Below are positions 1 to 6,824 of a DNA stretch of 15,364 nucleotides, one piece after another (positions within the stretch are counted from its first letter, which is position 1; each line of letters starts with the position of its first letter). This DNA comes from DATDCY01 sp031406795 [NCBI: Candidatus Rokuibacteriota bacterium] (GTDB lineage Bacteria; JAUVQV01). The DNA lies in contig JANOHV010000115.1 of assembly GCA_031406795.1 (NCBI GenBank), forward strand, positions 1-15,364, written 5' to 3'. The notes under the pieces are model-generated. The model did no database searches. It was not told the origin of the DNA and saw only the letters and a list, made by a program, of their open reading frames with translations. A program made the position numbers and the translations under genes.

Positions 1-67
1 CTCGTAACTCGCCTTCGGCTCAAACAACGAGCCCGCGTCCCTGCGGGACCGCCCCGGGCGGCACTCC
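1..67 (-). repeat. Structured repeat motif, copy 1 (window-edge truncated)
   Basis: Read on the minus strand from 67 to 1, this stretch folds as a GC-rich hairpin (GTCCC-GCA-GGGAC, 49-37) followed by a second stem CTCGT/ACGAG (31-27 with 5-1). The second stem encloses an internal loop TGTTTGA/GAGTT and an apical GCC-GAA-GGC hairpin. The same order of elements and the same loop bases recur on the plus strand at 256-329, with different stem bases. The two copies also share a GGAG(C)TGCCGC block at their 5' side. I do not recognise the family. It could be a noncoding RNA motif or a REP-like extragenic repeat, and it may continue beyond base 1. Confidence 0.5.
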
Positions 68-204
68 GCGCTGATCGGCGTCTTCGCGCATCTTCCCTCA
101 GTGACGCCCCCGCCGCCTTGCCGTGATCTGTGTCGTTCTGATCGTGATGTCCGTTCACAGGAACTCTCTCTCTGAGTCCGGATAACTGAGTTTGAACGGG
201 TCAG

Positions 205-399
205 GGCGGTGGCGGTACGGTGTTGTGCGGCCGCGTGGCGGAGCGCGAGGGAACCGGAGCTGCCGCACCGGAGCGTCCCCGAAGGGGCGAAGCGTGCTGT
301 CTGAGCCCGCAGGGCGAGTTGCACGCTTCGAGCGCAGGGGCGGACAGGCTCCGGTCGAGCGCGGAGCTGGCGGCCGCACGACACCGTGCCGCCGCCGCC
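205..399 (+). ncRNA. Candidate structured RNA / large palindromic element
   Basis: Bases 205-234 pair with 370-399 over 30 positions: 27 Watson-Crick pairs and three G-U pairs (T210-G394, T216-G388, T224-G380) when read as plus-strand RNA. On the minus strand these three would be A-C mismatches, so the plus strand is the better candidate for the transcribed strand. Inside are an 8-bp stem (253-260 or 267-274 with 348-355), a CCCC-GAA-GGGG hairpin (277-287), and an 8-bp stem (289-296 with 322-329). The last encloses the CTGTCTGA / GAGTTG internal loop and a GCCC-GCA-GGGC hairpin. No gene is supportable here and I see no convincing plus-strand promoter. It may be a noncoding RNA or a palindromic mobile repeat. 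It lies just downstream of ilvC and could also act as a transcription barrier. Confidence 0.45.
256..329 (+). repeat. Structured repeat motif, copy 2
   Basis: This is the plus-strand counterpart of the motif at 67-1. It runs GGAGCTGCCGC, then the CCCC-GAA-GGGG hairpin, then stem GAAGCGTG/CACGCTTC, internal loop CTGTCTGA/GAGTTG, and an apical GCCC-GCA-GGGC hairpin. The stems differ in sequence from copy 1 yet stay paired, while the loop bases are kept. That is the pattern expected of conserved structure. It sits inside the 30-bp outer stem 205-234/370-399. Confidence 0.5.
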
Positions 400-424
400 C
401 CGAAACGGTCGCTTGATCTGTCGG

Positions 425-1522
425 CTAGTACTTGCGGCCGGAGACGCCCTTCGTGCTCTTGCTCGTCACGTGGGCTTTCTCCGCCGGCCGCAGCGAGCGG
501 ACGGCCGCGCCGGCCCGCCACATCTCCGAGTCGCGGATGATGCCCAGCTCCTTGGCGAGCTGCTTCTGGTAATCCCGCTTGCCGCACTCCTTGATCACCC
601 GCTCGGCTTCCTTGCCCGAGGCGACCCGCGCGTACAGCTCCTTGAAGACGGGCAGGGTGGCCTTCTTGAACTTCGGCTTCCAGTCCAGCGCCCCGCGCTG
701 CGCCGTCACCGAGCAGTTCGAGTACATCCAGTCCATGCCCTTCTCGTCCACGAGCCGGATCAGGCTCTGCGTGAGCTCCTCGACGGTCTCGTTGAACGCC
801 TCGCTCGGCGAGTGGCCGTTCTTGCGCAGCACGTCGTACTGCGCCTCCATGATGCCCGCCAGCGCGCCCATCAGCACGCCGCGCTCGCCCGTCAGGTCGC
901 TGTTGGTCTCGTTCGGGAACGTGGTCGGGAACAGGTAGCCCGAGCCGATGCCGATGCCCAGCGCGATGCAGCGCTCTGCGGCGCGCCCCGTCGCGTCCTG
1001 GAACACCGCGAAGCTCGAGTTGATGCCGGCGCCGGAGAGGAAGTTGCGCCGGACGCTGGTGCCGGAGCCCTTGGGCGCCACCATGATCACGTCCACGTCG
1101 CGCGGCGGCACGACGCCGGTCTTCTTGCTGTAGGTGATGGAGAAGCCGTGCGAAAAGTAGAGCGCGTCGCCGGGCTTGAGGTTCTTCTTGACGGCCGGCC
1201 AGATCTGCCGCTGCGCCGCGTCGGACACCAGCACCTGGATGACCGTGCCCCGCCGCACCGCCTCCTCGATGTCGAAGAGCGTCTTGCCCGGCACCCAGCC
1301 GTCTTTGAGGGCGCGGTCCCAATCGCGCTTGAACGACTTCGCCTGGCCGATGATGACCTTGAAGCCGTTGTCCTTCAGGTTCAGCGCCTGGGCCGGACCC
1401 TGGACCCCGTAGCCGATGATCGCGATGACCTCGTTCTTGAGAACCTTGCGGGCTTTCGCCAGAGAAAACTCCTTGCGCGTCACCACGGTTTCCTTCGAGC
1501 CGCCGAAATCAATAATCGCCAT
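425..1522 (-). CDS. ilvC: Ketol-acid reductoisomerase (eukaryote/Bacteroidota-like type)
   Basis: This 365-residue cytosolic enzyme isomerises and reduces acetolactate or acetohydroxybutyrate with NAD(P)H and Mg2+, the second common step of valine and isoleucine synthesis. The Rossmann motif GYGVQGPAQALNL is at 37-49 and FSHGF at 123-127. Metal ligands are expected in NSDLTGERG (207-215, D209 and E213) and NETVEE (244-249). The sequence resembles mature yeast Ilv5 (AQYDVLRKNGHSPSEAFNE at 227-245, DPW-like end SEMWRAG) rather than the 330-340-residue enzyme usual in bacteria with this gene order. A basic tail of about 17 residues follows the last conserved block. The ATG start has GGGGGAG eight bases upstream. 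It is last in the ilv operon, separated from leuA by 94 bases. Function is secure; the type assignment rests on remembered sequences. Confidence 0.96.
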   Translation of the reverse strand: MAIIDFGGSKETVVTRKEFSLAKARKVLKNEVIAIIGYGVQGPAQALNLKDNGFKVIIGQAKSFKRDWDRALKDGWVPGKTLFDIEEAVRRGTVIQVLVSDAAQRQIWPAVKKNLKPGDALYFSHGFSITYSKKTGVVPPRDVDVIMVAPKGSGTSVRRNFLSGAGINSSFAVFQDATGRAAERCIALGIGIGSGYLFPTTFPNETNSDLTGERGVLMGALAGIMEAQYDVLRKNGHSPSEAFNETVEELTQSLIRLVDEKGMDWMYSNCSVTAQRGALDWKPKFKKATLPVFKELYARVASGKEAERVIKECGKRDYQKQLAKELGIIRDSEMWRAGAAVRSLRPAEKAHVTSKSTKGVSGRKY

Positions 1523-1542
1523 CAGTTACTCTCCCCCTGGTT

Positions 1543-1562
1543 GACCGTGCGCGTGCACGGTC
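1543..1562. promoter_or_regulatory. Perfect 8-bp inverted repeat in the ilvC leader
   Basis: GACCGTGC-GCGT-GCACGGTC forms an 8-bp stem with a 4-base loop, ending 20 bases before the ilvC start and just upstream of its ribosome binding site. There is no T tract on either side, so it is not an obvious terminator. It may be an mRNA-processing or stabilising hairpin, or an operator. A second short palindrome (CGGCAC-G-GTGCCG, about 1599-1611) lies between it and the leuA stop. Confidence 0.4.
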
Positions 1563-1616
1563 GTTTCGTGCGTTGTTGGTTGCGCAATGCCGCCCGTCGG
1601 CACGGTGCCGGGCGCG

Positions 1617-3164
1617 TCACGGCTGGTCGGACGCGGGCTTTTCCGGTCCGGCCTGGGTCGCCAGCATTCTGTTCACGCCCGACACGTACGCCCGCACCGA
1701 GGACTCGACGATGTCGGTCGATACCGCCCGCGCGGAGATCTCGCGACCCCCCTCGAACTGCACCTTGATGCTGGCCTCGCCGAGAGCGTCCTTCCCGGAG
1801 GTCACGGCGCGGATCTGGTAGGAGAGCAGGGTCCCGCTGACACCCGTGATCCGGTCCACGGCATGGTAGGCCGCGTCGACGGGACCGTCGCCCGTCGCGG
1901 AGTCCTGGTGGGTCTCGTCACCGCGGCGCAGCACCACGGTGGCGGTGGGGATGGAGCGGGTGCCGCTCGTGGTCGCCAGATACTCGAGCGACCAGATTTC
2001 CGGCACCACCGCGAGGATCTCCTGCTCGACGAGCGCGGTGAGATCTTCGTCGAAGACGTCCTTCTTCTTGTCGCAGAGTTCCTTGAAGTGCACAAAGGCG
2101 CTGGTGACCAGCTCCTTGTTGAGATCGAAGCCCAGCTCCTGGAGGCGTTTCGCGAAAGCGTGCCGCCCCGAGTGCTTGCCGAGGACCAGTTGGACCTTGG
2201 AGAGGCCGACGGAGGCCGGGGTCATGATTTCGTACGTGCGCGCGTCCTTGAGCACGCCGTCCTGATGGATCCCGGATTCGTGCGCGAACGCGTTTCGCCC
2301 GACGATCGCCTTGTTCGGCTGGACATCGATCCCGGTGATCCCCGAGAGCAGGCGGCTGGTGCGCATGATCTCCTCGGCCTGGATCCCCGTCGTCGCGTCG
2401 AAGAGCGCAGGGCGGGTCTTGAGCGCCATCACGATCTCCTCGAGACTGGCATTGCCCGCGCGCTCGCCGATGCCGTTCACCGTGCACTCCACCTGTCCGG
2501 CGCCGTTCTGGATCGCCGCCAGCGAATTGGCGACGCCGAGGCCGAGGTCGTCGTGGCAGTGGACCGAGAGCACCGCGCGGGCGATGTTCGGCACCCGCGC
2601 GCGGACGATCCTGATCAGTTCGCCGAACTCCGAGGGGATCGCGTACCCCACGGTGTCGGGGATGTTAATCGTCGTCGCGCCGGCCTCGATCGCGGCCTCG
2701 ACGACGGTGCAGAGGAATTCCCAGTCCGAGCGGAAGGCGTCCTCGGCCGAGAACTCCACGTCTTTGGTGAGGGAGCTGGCGTGCCGGACCGCCGCCACCG
2801 CGCGCTTGAGGATCTCCTCGCGGGTGGTGTTGAATTTCTTCTGGATGTGGATGTCGCTGGTGGCGATGAACGTGTGGATGCGCGGCCGGGCGGCGTGGCG
2901 CACCGCGTCCCAGCAGCGGTCGATGTCGGCGGGGACCGCGCGCGCCAGGCCCGCGATCACCGGGCCCCGCACCTCCCGGGCGATCTCGCGGACCGCTTCG
3001 AAATCGCCGTCCGATGCCACGGGGAAGCCGGCCTCGATGACGTCGACGCCGAGGCGCGCGAGCTGCCGGGCGAGGGTCAGCTTCTCGGTGTTGTTCATCG
3101 AGAACCCCGGTGACTGCTCGCCGTCCCGCAGCGTGGTGTCGAAGATCAGGATCCGGCGGTTCAC
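1617..3164 (-). CDS. leuA: 2-isopropylmalate synthase
   Basis: This 515-residue enzyme condenses acetyl-CoA with 2-ketoisovalerate to give 2-isopropylmalate, the committed step of leucine synthesis. The TIM-barrel signature FDTTLRDGEQSPG is at 8-20. Metal ligands are D10 and HCH in VHCHDDLGLG (201-210). GIGERAGNASLEE is at 231-243 and HESGIHQDG at 295-303. The C-terminal LeuA dimer/allosteric domain covers about 400-505 (GDGPVDAAYHAVD at 425-437), so leucine feedback inhibition is likely. Length is normal for the bacterial LeuA type. The GTG start is chosen because the homologous region begins there (VNRRILIFDTTLRDG), a GGGGGGAG ribosome binding site lies eight bases upstream (3173-3180), and the GTG overlaps the pssA stop as GTGA. 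Upstream in-frame codons belong to pssA and psd DNA read in another frame. Confidence 0.97.
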   Translation of the reverse strand: MNRRILIFDTTLRDGEQSPGFSMNNTEKLTLARQLARLGVDVIEAGFPVASDGDFEAVREIAREVRGPVIAGLARAVPADIDRCWDAVRHAARPRIHTFIATSDIHIQKKFNTTREEILKRAVAAVRHASSLTKDVEFSAEDAFRSDWEFLCTVVEAAIEAGATTINIPDTVGYAIPSEFGELIRIVRARVPNIARAVLSVHCHDDLGLGVANSLAAIQNGAGQVECTVNGIGERAGNASLEEIVMALKTRPALFDATTGIQAEEIMRTSRLLSGITGIDVQPNKAIVGRNAFAHESGIHQDGVLKDARTYEIMTPASVGLSKVQLVLGKHSGRHAFAKRLQELGFDLNKELVTSAFVHFKELCDKKKDVFDEDLTALVEQEILAVVPEIWSLEYLATTSGTRSIPTATVVLRRGDETHQDSATGDGPVDAAYHAVDRITGVSGTLLSYQIRAVTSGKDALGEASIKVQFEGGREISARAVSTDIVESSVRAYVSGVNRMLATQAGPEKPASDQP

Positions 3165-3970
3165 GGCCGGTGCTCCCCCCTGGGATGGTGCCGGTGGGTC
3201 TCGTCCGGGACGCGCGCGAGACGGGTCCGCCGCGCGGAGGAGCGACGCAGCAGGAACATGAGCACCGGTTCGACCGGGCCGGAGAGCAGGTACAGGACCG
3301 CCAGGGAGAACAGCGAAATCTGCGGGTGGATGGCGATCAGCGAGATCAGGATGATGACCGAGACCATCAGGTAGAAGGCGCGGTGCGGCTTGGTCTCGAG
3401 CTGCTTGAAGCTGCGGTAGCGCACCGTGCTGACCATCAGGAAGGAGAGCAGGTAGGTCAGCAGCACGAAGAGAATTCCCGAGGTCTCGCGTCCGCCCGCG
3501 TGCATGTGGTGGAAGAACAGCACGGTGACGGCCAGCGTGCCTCCGGCCATCGGGATCGGCATCCCGGTGAACCAGCGTTTCTCGGTCGAAGCCGCCTGGA
3601 CGTTGAACCGCGCCAGGCGCAGCGCGCCGCACGCCACGAACAGAAACGCGGCGACCCAGCCGATGCGCGTGAAGGCCTTGAGCTCCCAGACGTAGATCAG
3701 CAGCGCCGGGGCGACTCCGAAGGAGACGAGGTCGGCGAGCGAATCGAACTCCACGCCGAAGCGGCTCGAGGTGCCGGTCATCCGTGCGACCTTGCCGTCG
3801 AGGCCGTCCATGAAGGCGGCGATGATGATCGCCACTGCGGCGTACTCGAACTTCAGGTTCATGGAAGACACGATGGCGTAGAACCCGGCGAACAGGTTGC
3901 CCGCGGTCAGCAGGTTCGGGAAGATGTAGGCGCTCTTGGGCGGGGGGGGGCGCAGGGCGGGTTCGCTCAT
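3161..3970 (-). CDS. pssA: CDP-diacylglycerol-serine O-phosphatidyltransferase
   Basis: This integral membrane enzyme of 269 residues makes phosphatidylserine from CDP-diacylglycerol and L-serine. The CDP-alcohol phosphotransferase motif D-x2-DG-x2-AR-x8-G-x3-D-x3-D is complete at 55-80 (DGLDGKVAR ... GVEFDSLAD). Several hydrophobic segments follow, at about 83-95, 105-120, 143-155, 164-181, 199-214 and 218-242. After 242 comes an Arg/His-rich tail (RRSSARRTRLARVPDETHRH) that need not be functional and carries the leuA ribosome binding site. The start is the ATG that overlaps the psd stop by one base (TGATG). A C9 run spans codons 7-10 near the start. Its partner is the psd product, which uses its phosphatidylserine. 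Confidence 0.95.
   Translation of the reverse strand: MSEPALRPPPPKSAYIFPNLLTAGNLFAGFYAIVSSMNLKFEYAAVAIIIAAFMDGLDGKVARMTGTSSRFGVEFDSLADLVSFGVAPALLIYVWELKAFTRIGWVAAFLFVACGALRLARFNVQAASTEKRWFTGMPIPMAGGTLAVTVLFFHHMHAGGRETSGILFVLLTYLLSFLMVSTVRYRSFKQLETKPHRAFYLMVSVIILISLIAIHPQISLFSLAVLYLLSGPVEPVLMFLLRRSSARRTRLARVPDETHRHHPRGEHRP
3942..3950 (-). repeat. C9 homopolymer in the pssA 5' coding region
   Basis: Nine consecutive C on the coding strand (G on the plus strand) encode part of the run RPPPP at PssA residues 7-11. A one-base slip would shift the frame at codon 8 and stop nearly all PssA synthesis. This is the longest homopolymer I noticed in the window. Confidence 0.9.
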
Positions 3971-4593
3971 CAACTGGTCCTCCAGCGGGCGATGACGTCG
4001 GAACCGCCGCGCAGGCGATCGCCGATGCGCACGGCGGGTTCGGCTGCCGGGGGCAGGAACAGATCGACCCGGGAACCGAAGCGGATGAGCCCGTAGCGCT
4101 CGCCGCGCGCGACGACCGCGCCGGGCGCCAGGTGACAGACGATGCGCCGGGCGATGAGCCCGGTGATCTGCACGAAGCGCACGTCCCCGCGCGGCGTGCG
4201 CACGGTGACCGAGGCCTGGACGTTGTCGCTCGAGGCCTCGTGCTTCCAGGCGGCGAGAAATTTCCCCGGGCGGCGCGTGACATCGATGACCTCGCCCGCG
4301 ACGGGCGAGCGGTTGACGTGGACGTTGAAGATCGAGAGGAAGATGCTGATCTGCGTGCCGCCGTCGGGCTGGCGGACGATCTCGATCACCCGGCCGTCGG
4401 CGGGCGAAACCAGCGTCGCCGGGTCGGCGGGTATCTGCCGGACCGGGTCGCGGAAGAACCAGGTGACGAACAGCGCGAGCACGAACGCCACCCCGGCGGC
4501 CGCCCGCCACTGCAGGACGGCGCAGAGCAGCACCAGCGCGAAGGCGGGGAGAATGAAGGGCCAGCCTTCGCCGGCGATCGGGAATCGTGTCAC
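3970..4593 (-). CDS. psd: Phosphatidylserine decarboxylase proenzyme (short form)
   Basis: This enzyme converts phosphatidylserine to phosphatidylethanolamine with a pyruvoyl cofactor. At 207 residues it matches the short, archaeal-like family of Psd rather than the E. coli type of about 320 residues. Two N-terminal hydrophobic segments (about 11-28 and 32-46) anchor it to the membrane. SPADG (63-67) and FNVHVNRSPVAG (89-100) are family motifs. RFGSR (171-175) contains the self-cleavage site, so cleavage between G173 and S174 should release the small alpha chain with an N-terminal pyruvoyl group. The start is GTG, 13 bases after the ilvN stop. Its product pathway pairs with pssA immediately downstream, with overlapping stop and start. 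Confidence 0.95.
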   Translation of the reverse strand: MTRFPIAGEGWPFILPAFALVLLCAVLQWRAAAGVAFVLALFVTWFFRDPVRQIPADPATLVSPADGRVIEIVRQPDGGTQISIFLSIFNVHVNRSPVAGEVIDVTRRPGKFLAAWKHEASSDNVQASVTVRTPRGDVRFVQITGLIARRIVCHLAPGAVVARGERYGLIRFGSRVDLFLPPAAEPAVRIGDRLRGGSDVIARWRTS

Positions 4594-4606
4594 GGGCCGG
4601 CTCGTC

Positions 4607-5095
4607 TCAGCCGCGGCCGTCGCGGGCGCGGGCGATGGCCGCCCGCCCGGTGCGCACGACCTCCTTGATGCCGAGCGGCTGGAGTATCTCGAGGAGGGCC
4701 TCGACCTTGTTCTGGTCGCCCGTGGCCTCGAGCGTGTAGGAGCGCGGGCTGACGTCGACGACCTTGCAGCGGAAGATGTCGACGATGCCGAGCAGCTCGG
4801 CGCGGTTTTCGGGGCTGGCGTGCACCCGCACCAGCACCAGTTCGCGCTGCACGACGTCCTCGCCGGTGAAGTCCGTGACCTTGATCACGTCGATCAGCTT
4901 GTTGAGCTGCTTGGTGATCTGTTCGACGATCTGGTCGTCGCCCCGCGTGACGATCGTCATGCGCGAGGCGGTCGGATCCTGCGTTTCGGCGACCGAGAGG
5001 CTGTCGATGTTGAAGCCGCGCCCGGAGAACAGACCCGCGACGCGGGCGAGTACGCCGAACTTGTTCTCCACCAGGACCGAAATCGTGTGTCGCAC
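4607..5095 (-). CDS. ilvN: Acetolactate synthase small (regulatory) subunit
   Basis: This is the regulatory subunit of acetohydroxyacid synthase. Its N-terminal ACT domain (about 1-75, HTISVLVENKFGVLARVAGL) binds valine for feedback control and activates the catalytic IlvB. The C-terminal half (about 80-160) is the usual small-subunit domain. I place the start at GTG 5095, giving 162 residues that begin VRHTISVLVEN as in most homologues, because GAGGTGA at 5101-5107 lies five bases upstream. An in-frame GTG at 5104 would add three residues but would destroy that ribosome binding site. It lies 22 bases after ilvB and 13 bases before psd. Confidence 0.95.
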   Translation of the reverse strand: MRHTISVLVENKFGVLARVAGLFSGRGFNIDSLSVAETQDPTASRMTIVTRGDDQIVEQITKQLNKLIDVIKVTDFTGEDVVQRELVLVRVHASPENRAELLGIVDIFRCKVVDVSPRSYTLEATGDQNKVEALLEILQPLGIKEVVRTGRAAIARARDGRG

Positions 5096-5100
5096 CGTTG

Positions 5101-5107
5101 TCACCTC
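5101..5107 (-). promoter_or_regulatory. Ribosome binding site that decides the ilvN start
   Basis: GAGGTGA on the minus strand matches the extended Shine-Dalgarno consensus over seven bases and is followed by a five-base spacer to GTG 5095. It overlaps the alternative GTG at 5104, which therefore would have no usable site. Confidence 0.6.
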
Positions 5108-5117
5108 GTCGCCGCCG

Positions 5118-6824
5118 TCAGATCAGGATCATCGTTTTGAGCGAGGCGCCCGCGGGGACCATCGGGTAAACGTTCTCCTCGGGGGAGACCCGCATGTCCA
5201 CCATCACGGGGCCCGGCGTGGCGAACGCCCGCTCGAGGGTCGGCACGACCTCCTCGGGCCGGGTCGCCCGCAGCCCGGTCGCGCCGTAGGCCTCGGCGAG
5301 CTTCACGAAGTCGGGAGCGCAACTCAGGCAGGTCGAGGAGTACCGCTTGTCGAAGAAGAGCTCCTGCCACTGCCGGACCATGCCGAGAAAGCCGTTGTTC
5401 AGGATGACCACCTTGACGGGCAGCCGGTACTGAACGGCCGTCATCAGCTCCTGGATGTTCATCTGGATGCTGCCGTCCCCGGCGATGTTCACCACGAGGC
5501 GGTCGGGAAAGGCGACCTGCGCGCCGATGGCGGCCGGCAGCCCGAAGCCCATCGTGCCGAGCCCCCCGGAAGTGATGAACGAGCGGGGATGAGCGAACTT
5601 GTAGAACTGGGCGGTCCACATCTGGTTCTGCCCGACCTCGGTGCAGATGATCGCCTCGCCGTGGGTCAGCTCCCAGATCTTCTCCACCACGTACTGCGGC
5701 TTGATCGTCTTGGGATCGAGCTTGTACGAGAGCGGCTGTTCCGTCGCCCACTCGCGGACCCGGGAGAGCCAGGGCTGGTGCTTGGCCTGCCAGTCGACCT
5801 TTCCCGGGCGCAGGTGCGGGAGCAGGTCGTGGAGAACGCTCTTCACGTCGCCGACGATCGGCAGGTGCGCGCGGACGTTCTTCGAGATCGAAGTCGGATC
5901 GATGTCCGCCTGGATGATCTTCGCGCCGGTGGCGAATTCGTCGACCTTGCCGGTGACGCGGTCGTCGAAGCGCGCCCCGAGAGCGACGATCAGGTCGGCG
6001 TGCGAGATCGCCAGGTTCGCCGCGTAGGTCCCGTGCATGCCGAGCATGCCGAGCGCCAGTTCGTGTGTGCCGGGGAAACCGCTGAGCCCCATCAGCGTGC
6101 AGGTCACCGGGACGCGGGCAATCTGCGCGAGTTCGAGCACCTCCGCCGCGGCGTTCGCGCCGACGACGCCCCCGCCGACGAGCACGACCGGACGCGCCGC
6201 CTCGGCGAGCATTTCGGCGGCGCGGCTGATCTGCTTGGGGTGGCCCTTGTAGGTCGGGTTGTAGCTGCGGAATTCCAGCTTCTCGCGCCAGTGCGGCTCG
6301 GTCTTGTTGCTGAGCACGTCCTTGGGCAGATCGACGAGGACGGGACCCGGGCGGCCTGTGGTCGCGATGTAGAAGGCCTCCTGGATGGTCTCGGCGAGAT
6401 CCTTGACGTCCTTGACCAGATAGCTGTGCTTGACGCACGGGCGCGTGATGCCGACGATGTCGGCTTCCTGGAAAGCGTCGTTGCCGATCAGCTGCGTCGG
6501 CACCTGGCCGGTGAGGACCACGAGCGGGATCGAGTCCATGTAGGCCGTCGCGATGCCGGTGACGGCGTTGGTCGCACCCGGCCCGGAGGTGACCAGCGCC
6601 ACGCCCGGGCGTCCCGAGGCGCGGGCGTAGCCGTCGGCGGCATGCACTCCGCCCTGCTCGTGGCGGACGAAAAAGTGCTGCAGCGGGCTGGAGAAGAGCA
6701 CGTCGTAGACGCCGAGAATCACGCCGCCCGGATAGCCGAACAGGTGGGTGACTTTCTCGCGGATCAGGCTCTCGATGAGGATCTCCGCGCCGCTCTTCTT
6801 CGCGGAGGTGCGGCTCGCGCTCAC
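5118..6824 (-). CDS. ilvB: Acetolactate synthase large (catalytic) subunit
   Basis: This 568-residue thiamine-diphosphate and FAD enzyme condenses two pyruvates, or pyruvate and 2-ketobutyrate, at the first common step of valine, leucine and isoleucine synthesis. The N-terminal PYR domain has the cofactor-activating glutamate E56 in [16 protein letters not shown] central FAD-binding-type domain covers about 195-340. The C-terminal PP domain has the ThDP/Mg motif GDGS (449-452) to NN (476-477). Length is typical for IlvB. The GTG start overlaps the stop of the upstream DUF465 gene as GTGA. IlvN follows directly, as expected for a two-subunit enzyme. The gene is expected to be transcribed from the promoter at 7082-7110. 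Confidence 0.97.
   Translation of the reverse strand: MSASRTSAKKSGAEILIESLIREKVTHLFGYPGGVILGVYDVLFSSPLQHFFVRHEQGGVHAADGYARASGRPGVALVTSGPGATNAVTGIATAYMDSIPLVVLTGQVPTQLIGNDAFQEADIVGITRPCVKHSYLVKDVKDLAETIQEAFYIATTGRPGPVLVDLPKDVLSNKTEPHWREKLEFRSYNPTYKGHPKQISRAAEMLAEAARPVVLVGGGVVGANAAAEVLELAQIARVPVTCTLMGLSGFPGTHELALGMLGMHGTYAANLAISHADLIVALGARFDDRVTGKVDEFATGAKIIQADIDPTSISKNVRAHLPIVGDVKSVLHDLLPHLRPGKVDWQAKHQPWLSRVREWATEQPLSYKLDPKTIKPQYVVEKIWELTHGEAIICTEVGQNQMWTAQFYKFAHPRSFITSGGLGTMGFGLPAAIGAQVAFPDRLVVNIAGDGSIQMNIQELMTAVQYRLPVKVVILNNGFLGMVRQWQELFFDKRYSSTCLSCAPDFVKLAEAYGATGLRATRPEEVVPTLERAFATPGPVMVDMRVSPEENVYPMVPAGASLKTMILI

Noticed and set aside
205-399. Intrinsic terminator for ilvC
   Set aside because: The stem is far longer than a terminator, has G-U pairs favouring the other strand, and no T tract follows on the minus strand. 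A blocking effect on transcription is still possible.
201-540. Several small open frames across the structured region downstream of ilvC
   Set aside because: Frames are open on both strands because of high GC content; the base-pairing pattern explains the sequence better than coding does.
1587-3113. Long plus-strand open frame opposite leuA
   Set aside because: It is antisense to a well-identified gene, and its Arg/Asp/Gly/His-rich composition is what GC-rich complementary strands give. No domain is recognisable.
3161-4510. Extended upstream forms of pssA and leuA (in-frame open DNA reaching into psd)
   Set aside because: Homology, ribosome binding sites and stop-start overlaps place the real starts at 3970 and 3164; the extra N-terminal sequence is out-of-frame psd or pssA DNA.
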